A stretch of DNA of 64,000 nt from assembly GCA_964392245.1 (NCBI GenBank), contig CAYMOX010000002.1:88420-152419 (forward strand). Direction: 5' to 3'. Below are positions 35,460-45,609 of the stretch, piece by piece. Under the pieces are notes generated by a model, which was not told the origin of the DNA, did no database searches, and was given only the letters and a program-made list of their open reading frames with translations. This DNA comes from JAAUUJ01 sp964392245. Its GTDB lineage: Bacteria > Cyanobacteriota > Cyanobacteriia > Thermostichales > Thermostichaceae. Both the position numbers and the translations under genes were made by a program. Positions within the stretch are counted from its first letter, which is position 1, and each line of letters starts with the position of its first letter.

Positions 35460-35567
35460 TCGGAGGCCATTCTTGGCACTGCTGTTGCTGATGCCCTTGG
35501 ATTGCCCTATGAGGGGTTGTCCTTACTCCAGACTGCTAAAGTGCCAGGCCCACCGGCAGGCTATTGA
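35460..35567 (+). pseudogene. N-terminal fragment of an ADP-ribosylglycohydrolase gene
   Basis: In the + frame from 35460 the sequence reads EAILGTAVADALGLPYEGLS, which closely matches the N-terminal signature of ADP-ribosylglycohydrolases (ALLGTAVGDALGLPYEG). The frame is preceded by an in-frame TGA and ends at a stop at 35565-35567 after about 35 codons, overlapping the last codons of csaB on the other strand. The rest of the gene is absent, so this is a remnant. Confidence 0.6.
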
Positions 35568-36613
35568 AGTTCTTCTAGAAGGCGAGCATGAGTTTGGCTC
35601 TGCTGCTGCCACTGCTGGATCTGCTCAGGGGTGAGCCCACCTTTGGAGTGATAACAGTCCACCCAGGCCTCACTGATCTGTTGAGGATCGGCAGGTATCT
35701 GGTCGAGTTCCCAGTAGGGCATCTGCAGGGACTGCATCAACGTGGTCACTTTGGGATCGTAACTGAGACCAAAACACCGACAACCGGAGGCGGCAGCCAT
35801 GATCAGGCCGTGATAACGCATACTGATCACCAGGCGAGCCTGACCAAGCAAGCCCTTCAGCTCTCGTGGATCCCGCAGACAGAGGATCTGGGTATTGGCC
35901 ATCAGCCCCTGATAGAGAGTCCGCGCCAGCGTTAGATCTGCACCTTTCTCCGTCATGGGATCTAGCTGGAAGGGAACCAGCCAGAGTGTCGCTTCTGTTG
36001 TCTGTTGCAGAATTCTCAGAGCCCGCAGCAGTTGCTGTTGTCGCTCTTCCGTCAGCAAGGGGTGCTCTCTCAGGATCACGGCAATGGCCGGATGCTTAGG
36101 CGGTTCTGCCAGATCGGGGGGCCGAGAGCTGAGACACCAGACCGGATCCGGGGCCAGTGTGTAGGAGATCTGCCATGCATCCAGGAGTGAGGCCGCCTTT
36201 TCATCCCGCACACTGATCCGGGTGCAGTGAGACAACACCTGCCGGACCCAGGAGCGGATCCAGGGACGGTGTAAAGGCCCGATTCCCTGTGCCCAGGCCA
36301 GAGTGATCAGATTCAGGCGCTGAGCGGCTGCCATGAGGCCCAGATAGTAAAGGGGACTGCGCCAGCTAGTGGCATCCTGAAGTAAGCTGCCTCCACCCCA
36401 GATCAGAGCCTGTGCACTCCGCAGTTGTTGAGCAATTGTGAGAGGTTGCCAGCGAAGACAGGTTTCCACTGAGTAGGATCGAGCCGTGATGTCAGGGCAA
36501 GGCGTCAGAACCACAGGCTCTGCTGAAGCAGGTAACATCTGCAACAGACTCAGAAGCAGGGCCTCATCCCCAGCATTGCCAAAGCCGTAGTAGCCCAGAA
36601 TTAAGACACGCAT
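35561..36613 (-). CDS. csaB: Polysaccharide pyruvyl transferase CsaB
   Basis: A 350-residue glycosyltransferase-fold protein that adds ketal pyruvate to cell-wall polysaccharide, usually to anchor S-layer-type proteins. Motifs: GYYGFGNAGDEALL at the start, IWGGGSLLQDATS, LAWAQGIGPL, and late LVISMRYHGLIMAAASG. Length fits the CsaB group. Its 3' end touches a fragment of an ADP-ribosylglycohydrolase gene. Confidence 0.93.
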   Translation of the reverse strand: MRVLILGYYGFGNAGDEALLLSLLQMLPASAEPVVLTPCPDITARSYSVETCLRWQPLTIAQQLRSAQALIWGGGSLLQDATSWRSPLYYLGLMAAAQRLNLITLAWAQGIGPLHRPWIRSWVRQVLSHCTRISVRDEKAASLLDAWQISYTLAPDPVWCLSSRPPDLAEPPKHPAIAVILREHPLLTEERQQQLLRALRILQQTTEATLWLVPFQLDPMTEKGADLTLARTLYQGLMANTQILCLRDPRELKGLLGQARLVISMRYHGLIMAAASGCRCFGLSYDPKVTTLMQSLQMPYWELDQIPADPQQISEAWVDCYHSKGGLTPEQIQQWQQQSQTHARLLEELQ

Positions 36614-36694
36614 GGGATCGCCTTGCCTCAGCCTCGCCCCATTGACGTTCCCGGTGTGTTGGCAGAGGGGATAGGAGGAGAGAATCTGAATCGG

Positions 36695-37111
36695 TTAACC
36701 GTAGAGGCCCTGGTTGATCCGGTTCTCCAGGTTGTACTCACCCGCCCGATAGGGCTGTGCCTCGAAGTTATCTAGATTAGCCTGAATCAGATTCTTTTGC
36801 TTTTCCGTAAGACCCGGGATCTCCAGCATCTTCTCAGGGGACTCGTAGGGGGCATTCTGGACCAGGATGCGGGCCAGCGTGGGATAGAACCCAGGCAGTT
36901 GACGGTAGTTACGCAAGACTGTGTTGTTCACATCAATTTTGTTTTCCAGTTTGTTCACCGGAACCCCATCGACTGAAGCGATCATCACAGGCTGGACGCC
37001 TTCCCCCATAAATGCCCAGGCACTTGATTGCCCACTCACTGGCCAAACCCCGATCAGCAAACCCATCACCACGACTAACAGTGCCCTGATGACCATCCCC
37101 ATGAACTTCAT
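36695..37111 (-). CDS. psbU: Photosystem II extrinsic protein PsbU (12 kDa)
   Basis: About 138 residues including a signal peptide (MKFMGMVIRALLVVVMGLLI to about residue 38, ending SSAWA), which sends it to the thylakoid lumen. The mature part contains KIDVNNTVLRNYRQLPGFYP, ILVQNAPYESPEKMLEIPGL and the helix-hairpin-helix end QKNLIQANLDNF with NQGLYG. PsbU stabilises the oxygen-evolving cluster. ATG at 37111 is preferred, with AGGAAGG ten bases before it; 37135 is possible, while the frame to 37273 adds non-family sequence. Confidence 0.94.
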   Translation of the reverse strand: MKFMGMVIRALLVVVMGLLIGVWPVSGQSSAWAFMGEGVQPVMIASVDGVPVNKLENKIDVNNTVLRNYRQLPGFYPTLARILVQNAPYESPEKMLEIPGLTEKQKNLIQANLDNFEAQPYRAGEYNLENRINQGLYG

Positions 37112-37453
37112 TTGCAGCTTGCCTTCCTGATACATAGTCCTTAAATCTCCGTACCTGCACACTAGCTTCTTATTTATCCGTGACGTACAAGGCTCAACCC
37201 TGATCATGAGCCTATCACTGTGCATCCTCGCCGACCCAACGCTTGCGTTTAAAGCCGGAGTGTTGTGATCCAACGATTAAACCGGAGTGGACAACGTAGA
37301 GGAACCCCGCAACAATTTGTAATAATTCATGCAGAGTCGGACCAGGCCAGCGGTTCATTCTTTACGTTTCTTTGCGCTAGGTATGTTAAGAAAGGCAATA
37401 CGCCGACCCATTAGAAGATAGAAAAACGTTCTCCCACCTGATTTGCATCGATC
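37112..37453. other. Divergent promoter region psbU / gcvP
   Basis: About 340 bp between two divergently read genes. No gene-sized frame, tRNA or glycine-riboswitch-like pattern was recognised. Promoters for both directions are expected here but no strong box was identified by eye. Confidence 0.4.
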
Positions 37454-40384
37454 ATGACTGCTACCTTTGTTTCTCCAGTTGCCGCCACATCTGCTCAGAG
37501 CGCCAGTCCCCTGATGCCGAGTGATCAGTTTGTCTCCCGCCACATTGGCCCCACCTCTGGGGAAATTGAGGCTATGGCCCATGTTCTCGGGTGTAGTTCT
37601 CTAGAGCAGCTGATCGAGAAAGCACTGCCCCCAGCCATTCGCACGCGCAGAGCCCTGGCATTGGAGGCCAGTCAGGCGGAAAGCGAAGTTCTGCGGCAGA
37701 TCCAAGATATTGCATCCCAGAATCAGGTGTATCGCTCGTTTATCGGTATGGGGTATGCCCGTTGCCTGACACCTCCCGTGATCCAGCGCAATATTCTGGA
37801 AAATCCGGGCTGGTACACCCAGTACACCCCCTACCAGGCGGAGATTGCCCAGGGACGATTGGAGGCTCTGCTCAACTTCCAGACGATGGTGACGGATCTA
37901 ACAGGGCTGGAAATTGCCAACGCTTCCCTGCTGGATGAGGCCACCGCTGCCGCCGAAGCCATGAGTATGAGCTACGGCTTGCGGAAGCACCAACAGGCCC
38001 ACCGCTTTCTGGTCGCTGCCAACTGCCATCCTCAGGTGATCGAGGTGGTGCAGACCCGAGCCCAGCCCCTGGAGATCGAGGTGGTGGTGGCGGATCCCCA
38101 ACGCTTCAGCCTTGACGAAGGTGTTTTTGGGATCCTACTAGCCTATCCGGCGACAGACGGATCGATCCACGACTACCGTCATCTGGTGAAGCAGGCCCAT
38201 GCTGTGGGGACTCTGGTGACTGTGGCCACAGATCTTCTCAGTCTTGTTCTACTCGAGCCCCCAGGCTCCTGGGGAGCAGATATTGCCATCGGAAATACCC
38301 AGCGCTTCGGGGTGCCTTTAGGGTATGGCGGTCCTCATGCTGCCTTCTTTGCTACACGGGATGCCTACAAGCGCCAGATCCCGGGGCGGATCGTGGGGCT
38401 TTCCCACGACAGTCAGGGAAAACCTGCCCTGAGACTGGCTTTACAGACACGTGAACAGCATATTCGTCGAGATAAAGCCACCAGCAACATCTGTACAGCC
38501 CAGGTCCTGCTGGCGGTGATGGCCTCCATGTACGGGGTTTATCACGGACCCCAGGGGCTGAAAACGATTGCCACTCGTGTGCATCAACTTACCCTGATCC
38601 TGGCGCGCGGCCTGGAGCGGTTGGGGTACGAGCTGGGGCCAATGCCCGTCTTTGACACCCTGCGGATCTCGCTTGGATCCACGCCCCTGGATACGATTCT
38701 CAATCGAGCCCAAACGAAGCAACTCAATTTGCGAGTGCTGGATAGTACGACGGTAGGTGTCACGCTGGACGAGGCGACCACCGCAGAGGATCTGGAAGAT
38801 CTGCTGAGTCTGTTCACCGCCTCGGAGTCACTGCCCTTTCCTTTGGAGGATCTGCTTCAGGAACCCCTACCCCCATTGGGATCTCCGTTTGTCCGCACCC
38901 GTCCGTACCTGACCCATCCGGTTTTTAACCGCTATCACACCGAGACCGAGTTGCTGCGTTACATGACCCGACTGCAGTCACGGGATCTTTCCCTCACCAC
39001 CTCCATGATCCCGCTGGGCTCCTGCACCATGAAGCTGAATGCCACCGTGGAGATGCTGCCCATCACCTGGCCTGCCTTCAGTCAGATCCATCCCTTTGCC
39101 CCTTTAGAGCAGACTCTGGGTTATCAACGCTTATTTCAGCAACTGGAGAACATGCTGGCGGAGATCACAGGGTTTGCTGCCATTTCTCTGCAGCCCAATG
39201 CCGGATCACAGGGGGAGTACTCTGGTCTGCTGGTGATCCGTAAATACCATCAGCAACGTGGTGAAGAACACCGACACATCTGCCTGATTCCCCAATCCGC
39301 CCATGGGACCAATCCCGCCAGTGCGGTTATGGCTGGCATGCAGGTGGTCGGAGTGGCCTGTGATCTGAACGGCAATATCGATGTGGAGGATCTGCGAGCC
39401 AAAGCCGAAGCCCATCGAGATCAACTGGCGGCCTTGATGGTGACTTATCCTTCTACTCATGGAGTGTTTGAGGAAGCGATCCAGACCATCTGCCAGATCG
39501 TGCACGACTGTGGCGGTCAGGTGTACATGGATGGGGCCAACCTCAATGCTCAGGTGGGACTGTGCCGTCCCCTGGAATTGGGAGCGGATGTTTGCCATCT
39601 CAATCTGCACAAAACCTTTTGTATTCCCCACGGGGGGGGTGGACCTGGAGTTGGCCCGATCGGGGTGGCAGAGCATCTGGTGCCGTTTCTGCCGGGTCAT
39701 TCGGTGGTCCAGCTGGAGGGTAAGGACCGGATCGGGGCGATTTCGGCAGCCCCCTGGGGGAGTGCGTCGATCCTGCCCATCTCCTGGGCTTACATCAAGC
39801 TGATGGGGGCCGAGGGTCTGACCCTGGCGACACAGGTGGCGATCCTGAATGCCAACTACATGGCCAAGCGGCTGGAACCCTATTACCCGATCCTCTACCG
39901 TGGTCAGCAGGGCTTTGTGGCCCACGAGTGCATCCTGGATCTGCGCCAGTTCAAAAAGTCCGCAGGGATCGAGGTGGAGGATATTGCCAAGCGCCTCATG
40001 GATTATGGCTATCACGCTCCTACCGTTTCCTGGCCGGTGGCAGGAACGATGATGGTGGAGCCCACCGAGAGTGAGTCGAAGGCAGAGCTGGATCGCTTTT
40101 GTGAGGCTATGATTGCTATTCGAGCCGAGATCCGTGAGATTGAACTGGGGGAAGCCGACCGTGACCAGAATCTTCTCAAGGGTGCTCCCCACACGGCAGA
40201 AGTGCTCCTGGCGGAGAAGTGGGATCGTCCCTATTCGCGGGAGCGAGCCGCCTACCCTACAGCAGCCACTCGAGAGCATAAGTTCTGGCCCACGGTCAGC
40301 CGCATCGATAGCGCTTACGGGGATCGCAATCTGGTGTGTTCCTGCCCCCCGCTGGAGGCCTACGGGATCGGCACGGATTCCTGA
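37454..40384 (+). CDS. gcvP: Glycine dehydrogenase (P-protein of glycine cleavage system)
   Basis: A 976-residue PLP enzyme that decarboxylates glycine and passes the methylamine to lipoyl H-protein; in cyanobacteria it is part of the photorespiratory 2-phosphoglycolate pathway. The fused alpha and beta halves are both present: FVSRHIGPTSGEIEAMAHVL at the start and the PLP-binding HLNLHKTFCIPHGGGGPG with its Lys in the second half. Length is complete. gcvT and gcvH are not nearby. Confidence 0.97.
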   Translation: MTATFVSPVAATSAQSASPLMPSDQFVSRHIGPTSGEIEAMAHVLGCSSLEQLIEKALPPAIRTRRALALEASQAESEVLRQIQDIASQNQVYRSFIGMGYARCLTPPVIQRNILENPGWYTQYTPYQAEIAQGRLEALLNFQTMVTDLTGLEIANASLLDEATAAAEAMSMSYGLRKHQQAHRFLVAANCHPQVIEVVQTRAQPLEIEVVVADPQRFSLDEGVFGILLAYPATDGSIHDYRHLVKQAHAVGTLVTVATDLLSLVLLEPPGSWGADIAIGNTQRFGVPLGYGGPHAAFFATRDAYKRQIPGRIVGLSHDSQGKPALRLALQTREQHIRRDKATSNICTAQVLLAVMASMYGVYHGPQGLKTIATRVHQLTLILARGLERLGYELGPMPVFDTLRISLGSTPLDTILNRAQTKQLNLRVLDSTTVGVTLDEATTAEDLEDLLSLFTASESLPFPLEDLLQEPLPPLGSPFVRTRPYLTHPVFNRYHTETELLRYMTRLQSRDLSLTTSMIPLGSCTMKLNATVEMLPITWPAFSQIHPFAPLEQTLGYQRLFQQLENMLAEITGFAAISLQPNAGSQGEYSGLLVIRKYHQQRGEEHRHICLIPQSAHGTNPASAVMAGMQVVGVACDLNGNIDVEDLRAKAEAHRDQLAALMVTYPSTHGVFEEAIQTICQIVHDCGGQVYMDGANLNAQVGLCRPLELGADVCHLNLHKTFCIPHGGGGPGVGPIGVAEHLVPFLPGHSVVQLEGKDRIGAISAAPWGSASILPISWAYIKLMGAEGLTLATQVAILNANYMAKRLEPYYPILYRGQQGFVAHECILDLRQFKKSAGIEVEDIAKRLMDYGYHAPTVSWPVAGTMMVEPTESESKAELDRFCEAMIAIRAEIREIELGEADRDQNLLKGAPHTAEVLLAEKWDRPYSRERAAYPTAATREHKFWPTVSRIDSAYGDRNLVCSCPPLEAYGIGTDS

Positions 40385-40447
40385 TTCAGGGACGAATTTC
40401 AGCGCACCTCTCGGTTTGATTCGCTTGCACCATTCAGGAACACCTGC

Positions 40448-42316
40448 ATGAAAGTACACTCTGGCTGGACATCCCTGGCATTATCGCTGGGACTCGGGAT
40501 CTGCCTGCCACCTGCTTTTGCCCAATCTACGTCCGAAGATCTCACGGTCTCCTGCGAGATCCTGGTGGTGGGAGGAGGATTGGGAGGAGTGGCTGCAGCC
40601 TACGACAGTCTGCGCCTGGGTCAATCGGTGTGTATCACTGAGATCACCGACTGGATCGGGGGACAGGCGACAGCTCAGGGAGTTTCTGCTCTGGATGAAC
40701 GGCCTCTCCAGCGGGAGAACCGCATCTTTCCCTCGGGCTACAACGAGTTTCGGGACCGGATCCGTGCAGCGTATGAAGGGCAGGACAACCCCGGGGAATG
40801 CTGGGTGAGCGTGATCTGTTTTTCGCCTCAGGTGGGACACCAGGTGTTGCGGGAGATGTTGCACCCTTACCTGGAGTCAGGACAGCTGCAGCTTTTTACG
40901 GAAACCGTAGTCAAGTCGGTCACAGTTGAGGACAATCTAGTCACGGCAGTGGAAGCAATCCGGTCTATCCCGCAACGACCAGAATTGGAAGCAGGAGCAC
41001 GGGGTCCCCTATCAACCTATCTGGAAGAGTTTTACAACCCCATTCCCTCAGAACACTGGCAGAAGCAGCAGATTCGGTTTCAGCCCCCCGCGGATCGGGA
41101 GGGAGAGACGGTCCCCTGGATGCTGATCGATGCCACTGAAACCGGAGAGCTGTTTCCTCTGGTGGATGTTCCCTACCGACTGGGTACCGATGCCCCCAAC
41201 CCCTGGGAACCCAGTTTGAAATCAGAGGTCAATCCCTATTGCACACAGGGGTTTACCTACACCTTTGTAATGGAGCACACCTCTGTCCCCCAGGTGCCCT
41301 ACAAACCAGAGTTTTACGATGAACCCGAGCACGGACCCTATTATAGCTACCAGGAAACCCGCTTTGACTTTCCCAAGATCTTTACCTATCGCCGCATTGA
41401 AGGAGAAGTGCCTGGCTTTGGGGCGGAGGTTATTCGCGTCGGGGATCAGTCCATGCAGAACTGGACCTGGGGCAATGACTGGCGCATCAGCACCCCAGAG
41501 ACCAACCTGATCCTGACCCATGAGCAACTTCAGGCATCAGGGCAGCTGGATCCGGGAGGCTGGCGGGGAGGGCTACGGGTGGAGACACTGCGCCAGGGAG
41601 AGGAGCATGCCCAGGGTTTTTTCTACTGGCTGGTGGCGGGGACCAGTGATTTTCTCCTGCAACAGGAGGATCCAGAATTCGAGAAAGAGCGCTACTTTGC
41701 CTATCGCTATTTGCAGGGTGCTGAGAGTCCGATGGGCACAGCTCACGGATTATCCAAATATCCCTACATTCGCGAAAGCAGGCGATTGATCGGTCGACCT
41801 AGTCTGGGCTATCCCAATGGGTTTGCCATCTATGAGTCGGATATCACCAAAAAAGAGATTGATCTGCAGCGGGGACGGCCCTTTATCTTCTTTGACTCGG
41901 TCGGGGTGGGGCAGTATCCCATTGATTTCCATGACTGTATCCAGCCGGATTTTGCCTATCCAGCCAGTGCCAACAGAGATGCTCAAGCTCCCAGCTATCC
42001 CTACCAGATCCCCCTCCGTGCTCTCATCCCTCAGCGGATTGATAATCTATTGGCGGGAGCGAAGAACATTGCGGCCAGTCGGATCGCGGCGGCTTCCTAC
42101 CGTGTCCATCCGGTGGAATGGGCGATTGGAGTTGCGGCAGGTCACACGGCAGCCTTTGCCCTGGATCGCAATCTTTTTCCTGCTGAGATCCCCAATCCTT
42201 CATTGTCTGAACAGCAAAACCTCAGGGCTTTACAGGAGCAGATCGAGAGTCTGGATAATCCGATTGCGTTTCCAGGTACAACCCTTTTTGAAACTGAGTG
42301 GGCAGAATCTCAGTGA
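40448..42316 (+). CDS. Secreted FAD-dependent oxidoreductase
   Basis: A 622-residue protein with a signal peptide (about 1-25, LSLGLGICLPPAFAQ). A dinucleotide fold follows at once (CEILVVGGGLGGVAAAYDSL), then DWIGGQATAQG, typical of the FAD_oxidored family. Near the C-terminus, LLAGAKNIAASRIAAASYR is the second FAD contact region. The substrate of these periplasmic cyanobacterial oxidoreductases is unknown. It is convergent with phoX. Confidence 0.88.
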   Translation: MKVHSGWTSLALSLGLGICLPPAFAQSTSEDLTVSCEILVVGGGLGGVAAAYDSLRLGQSVCITEITDWIGGQATAQGVSALDERPLQRENRIFPSGYNEFRDRIRAAYEGQDNPGECWVSVICFSPQVGHQVLREMLHPYLESGQLQLFTETVVKSVTVEDNLVTAVEAIRSIPQRPELEAGARGPLSTYLEEFYNPIPSEHWQKQQIRFQPPADREGETVPWMLIDATETGELFPLVDVPYRLGTDAPNPWEPSLKSEVNPYCTQGFTYTFVMEHTSVPQVPYKPEFYDEPEHGPYYSYQETRFDFPKIFTYRRIEGEVPGFGAEVIRVGDQSMQNWTWGNDWRISTPETNLILTHEQLQASGQLDPGGWRGGLRVETLRQGEEHAQGFFYWLVAGTSDFLLQQEDPEFEKERYFAYRYLQGAESPMGTAHGLSKYPYIRESRRLIGRPSLGYPNGFAIYESDITKKEIDLQRGRPFIFFDSVGVGQYPIDFHDCIQPDFAYPASANRDAQAPSYPYQIPLRALIPQRIDNLLAGAKNIAASRIAAASYRVHPVEWAIGVAAGHTAAFALDRNLFPAEIPNPSLSEQQNLRALQEQIESLDNPIAFPGTTLFETEWAESQ

Positions 42317-42334
42317 TGGAGATCAGCTGTTAGT

Positions 42335-42360
42335 AAAAAAAAACTCCCCCTGAGGGGGAG
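42335..42360 (-). terminator. Rho-independent terminator of the phoX gene
   Basis: CTCCCCC (42344-42350) pairs with GGGGGAG (42354-42360) around a three-base loop. Nine A on the + strand at 42335-42343 become a U tract for - strand transcripts, so it ends the phoX message. Confidence 0.85.
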
Positions 42361-42398
42361 CCGCGTTTGTTGCTATTGCCGAAGCTCAGGAATGGAGA

Positions 42399-44333
42399 TC
42401 AGGCTCCAATCTCCCCTCCATCTTCCTTGGTGATGGCTACCACAGAGGGACGAGGGGGCATGCCCTCCTGGAAGTCTGGCCAACGGGTGGAAGGGGTTTC
42501 AAAGGTAGATCCGTCATCATCCCCCGGGTGCTGAACCGCCACAAACAGAGTGCGGCCATCGGGAGTGAATTTAGGGCCACACATCTCGGCCCCCTTGGGG
42601 CAGGCGAAGAAATGCTTGGTGACCGCTTTCGCCTCACCTGTGGTATCCGCAGCCCAGATTCCATCCGAAAAACCGAAGCCAGTGCAGCCATCGGTGGAGA
42701 TCCAGATGCGGCCCTGGTTATCGAAGGTGACGTTGTCAGGATTGCAGAACCAGCCATTGGCGGATACCCCCTCACCATAGCTCGCGCCAGTCGCTGCATC
42801 GGCAGGATCCCCCGCCTTGATAAACACTTCCCAGGTAAATTCGGTGGCGGTGTGATCGGCATTGGCCCCTTCGCCAGGAGGAATCATTTCCACAATGTGG
42901 CCCCAGATATTCTCGGCCCGCTCGTTCACCGCATCCACCTGATCCGCAGCCCGCTTGCTGTTATTGGTCAGCATGACGTAGACATGGCCATTCACAGGGT
43001 TAGCTTCCACATCCTCCGGGCGATCCATTTTGGTGGCCCCGAGTAGATCGGAGGCGCGGCGGGTTTCCAGAACCACGTCTGCCTGACTGTTAAAGCCATT
43101 CTCCGCCGTCAGCGGGCCTTCCCCAAACACAACAGGTAACCAGAGGAGGCGGCCATCATCCTCAAACTTGGCCACATAGAGGGTGCCCTCATCCAGGAGA
43201 TTGAAGTTGGCTTCACGGTTATCGGGATTGTAGGTGCCCTGGGTTACAAACTTGTAGACGTAGTCAAAGCGCTCGTCATCACCCGAGTACACCACCACCT
43301 GACCATTGGGAGCAACCACCGTGGTGGCATTCTCATGCTTGAAGCGTCCTAGTGCTGTCCGCTTGACAGGCTTGGAGGCGGGATCATAGGGATCAATCTC
43401 CACCACCCAGCCAAAGCGCATGGGCTCATTGGGCTCTTTAGCAATATCAAAGCGATCATGATATTGTCCCCAGTTGTAGCTGGGCTCGCCCACAATCCCG
43501 TAGCGCTCGTACTCAGCCCCGTCGTTTTCTCCAGCAAAGTACTGGTGGAAGTTTTCTTCTGCCGTCAGATAAGTGCCCCAGGGGGTCCAGCCACCGGCAC
43601 AGTTGTTGATGGTGCCGATCACTTCCTTCCCAGTGGGATCTGCAGAGGTCTTGAGGCGATCATGCCCTGCAGCGGGACCGGAGACTGCAATTGGGGTACT
43701 GCTGAGACGAATGGTGCGGTTGTACTTGCTGTCTGGCACCACCTGCCATTCGCCATTCTCCTTCTTCACCTCAATAACAGAGACTCCATGGGCAGCAATT
43801 TCAATATCTGTCTGCTCTTTGGTTGCCCCCTGCTCTTTATTGAAGCCAGGGAACATGAGATGGGTATCAGTGTACTCGTGGTTGATGCAGAGGATGCCGT
43901 TCTCGCTGTTATCTGATCCAATCGGTAGCGGGAAGTAGGCGATCATATCGTTGTTGTAGCCAAACTGTTTTTCCTGCAGCTCAGCCGTCTGGGCCATGGG
44001 ATCCAGGCCAGGAGTTCCCGGGACTACGGGATCACCCCAGCGGATCAGGACACTGGCGCGGTACCCTTCCGCAACGCGATGACTTTCTTCGTAGCCATGG
44101 GCAATTTCAGAAAAGGTGAGTGAAGAAGCTACTGCTGCCTGAGCTGGAGACTGCTGCCGGGTGAACAAGCTAACAAAGGCACTGGCTGCTACTGTGGCGC
44201 TGATACCCTGCAGGGCGGCCCGACGGGTAAAGCGGGTTGTCAGGACATCGGCAAAGGTGCGGTTGGGACTGCGATTGGAGCCAATGTCATCAAGTTCGGC
44301 AGCGGTAAGCGGACGATGCTGATTGGATGCCAT
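42399..44333 (-). CDS. phoX: PhoX-type alkaline phosphatase (DUF839)
   Basis: A 644-residue secreted protein. The N-terminus carries a twin-arginine signal (TRFTRRAALQGISATVAAS), so it is exported folded by Tat. The body is the PhoX/DUF839 beta-propeller, with ENGILCINHEYTD, NNCAGGWTPWGTYLTAEENF and DRPEDVEANPVNGHVYV among its conserved segments. PhoX uses Ca and Fe to release phosphate from organic esters. The closest branch may be PhoX-like proteins without proven activity. ATG at 44333 is supported by AGAGG upstream. A hairpin terminator follows. Confidence 0.88.
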   Translation of the reverse strand: MASNQHRPLTAAELDDIGSNRSPNRTFADVLTTRFTRRAALQGISATVAASAFVSLFTRQQSPAQAAVASSLTFSEIAHGYEESHRVAEGYRASVLIRWGDPVVPGTPGLDPMAQTAELQEKQFGYNNDMIAYFPLPIGSDNSENGILCINHEYTDTHLMFPGFNKEQGATKEQTDIEIAAHGVSVIEVKKENGEWQVVPDSKYNRTIRLSSTPIAVSGPAAGHDRLKTSADPTGKEVIGTINNCAGGWTPWGTYLTAEENFHQYFAGENDGAEYERYGIVGEPSYNWGQYHDRFDIAKEPNEPMRFGWVVEIDPYDPASKPVKRTALGRFKHENATTVVAPNGQVVVYSGDDERFDYVYKFVTQGTYNPDNREANFNLLDEGTLYVAKFEDDGRLLWLPVVFGEGPLTAENGFNSQADVVLETRRASDLLGATKMDRPEDVEANPVNGHVYVMLTNNSKRAADQVDAVNERAENIWGHIVEMIPPGEGANADHTATEFTWEVFIKAGDPADAATGASYGEGVSANGWFCNPDNVTFDNQGRIWISTDGCTGFGFSDGIWAADTTGEAKAVTKHFFACPKGAEMCGPKFTPDGRTLFVAVQHPGDDDGSTFETPSTRWPDFQEGMPPRPSVVAITKEDGGEIGA

Positions 44334-44734
44334 GAGTGTGACCTCTTGCAAAGTCGAAAGGATAATTGATGGGGTTCTGGACTGAAACCCTTAAGCCTAA
44401 TTTCATCGGTATCTTCGCTTAGAAATGGGGAATGATCAATGAGGATCTGATTGCTGTATAGGCCTATACATTCGCCTAGAACTGCGTTGGGTTATGGCTT
44501 TTGCTAATGTTTCTACGGGAGGGGGGAGGGGTGTGGTAAAAAATATTCAGGATCTCTTTGGGACTGAATTCGAGTTCTGTCTGATTTCAAACCCGTGAAT
44601 TGGTCAGGCTAGTGATAGTTATGACCTGTATCGGTATTACCTGTGCTGACGAAGCCATACTGAGGATCTTTATAGAAGCGAGAAGTCATAGCCTTCGCTT
44701 ACCCTAGACTCAAAGTGGTGCTGAGGGGAAACGA
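44334..44734. other. Intergenic region between phoX and the IMPase-family gene
   Basis: About 400 bp with divergent genes on both sides. CTTAAGCCTAATTT near 44391 faintly recalls half of a Pho box, but no proper tandem repeat is seen. No small gene or RNA recognised. Confidence 0.35.
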
Positions 44735-45571
44735 ATGAGCTTAAACCAGATCTCGCCAACTGCTGTGATTGAGTGGGCTCGCCCCGTTCTGATCCAGGCT
44801 GGAGCCTATGCCCTGCAAGTTCAGCAAAAAGTCGGGATTCAACCGGCCAAGGAGGGCAAGCGTACTCTCTTTGCCCAGGCTCTCACCGATGCTGATCTTT
44901 CGATTCAAACCTTTGTGGAAGTAGCTGCCCTGGCCCGCTATCCGGAACTGGGCTTTTTTGGAGAGGAGGAGGACACCTCCCACAATATGAAGTACTTCCC
45001 GGCGTCTGCTCCTTATACGCTGCTTCTGGATCCCGTGGATGGCACCCGCTTTTATATGGATCAGCACCCTAACTTCAACCTGATTCTGTCTCTGCTAGGA
45101 CCAGAAGGCTTTTTGGGGGCCATCGTGCATATGCCTGGGCTGCAGCAAATGGTGTTTGCCGATCAGGACCGAGGAGCCTGGTTTGTGAAGGGAGACCACC
45201 CCCCCGAACCTTTAAAACTGAATCCCTCCCAACGGCTGGTGGTGACCTATCGTTTTCCTGAAGCTGTAGAGAAACTCTCCCCCCAGTTTCAGGTCATTGA
45301 TATTGCTCAGGATTATGACGGCAGCCGCCCCTGTCCCAGTGTGAACGCCATCTTCTGGGGGGAATCCTGTGCCTTTTTGGGGAATCATGTGTCTTTGATT
45401 GACTGGGGAGCCATGGCCTACATCGTGGCCCAGGCCGGTGGTATGCAGTCTGATCGGCAGGGGGAGCCTCTGATATTGCACAAGGTTGATCCCCGTTACC
45501 GTCATCCCACCTTGGTGACTTCGGCGAATCCCGAGATCCACCACCAGATCCTGGCCCTGCTCAATGACTGA
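44735..45571 (+). CDS. Inositol monophosphatase / CysQ family phosphatase
   Basis: A 278-residue Mg-dependent phosphatase. Metal-ligand motifs: LGFFGEEEDTSHN (Glu), LLLDPVDGTRFY (Asp-Asp) and the C-terminal DWGAMAYIVAQAGG. The family includes inositol monophosphatase, fructose bisphosphatase-like and 3'-phosphoadenosine 5'-phosphate phosphatase; the unusually short first part does not settle which. GAGGGGAAACG precedes ATG. Confidence 0.88.
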   Translation: MSLNQISPTAVIEWARPVLIQAGAYALQVQQKVGIQPAKEGKRTLFAQALTDADLSIQTFVEVAALARYPELGFFGEEEDTSHNMKYFPASAPYTLLLDPVDGTRFYMDQHPNFNLILSLLGPEGFLGAIVHMPGLQQMVFADQDRGAWFVKGDHPPEPLKLNPSQRLVVTYRFPEAVEKLSPQFQVIDIAQDYDGSRPCPSVNAIFWGESCAFLGNHVSLIDWGAMAYIVAQAGGMQSDRQGEPLILHKVDPRYRHPTLVTSANPEIHHQILALLND

Positions 45572-45609
45572 GTGATGGCAAGTTTCTTGATCGACTGGTA
45601 ATCCTGCCC

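Noticed and set aside
37274..37453. Glycine riboswitch before gcvP
   Set aside because: The conserved glycine aptamer pattern was not found in this short leader.
44385..44405. Pho box upstream of phoX
   Set aside because: Only one poor half-site resembles the motif; the expected tandem 8-bp repeats with fixed spacing are absent.
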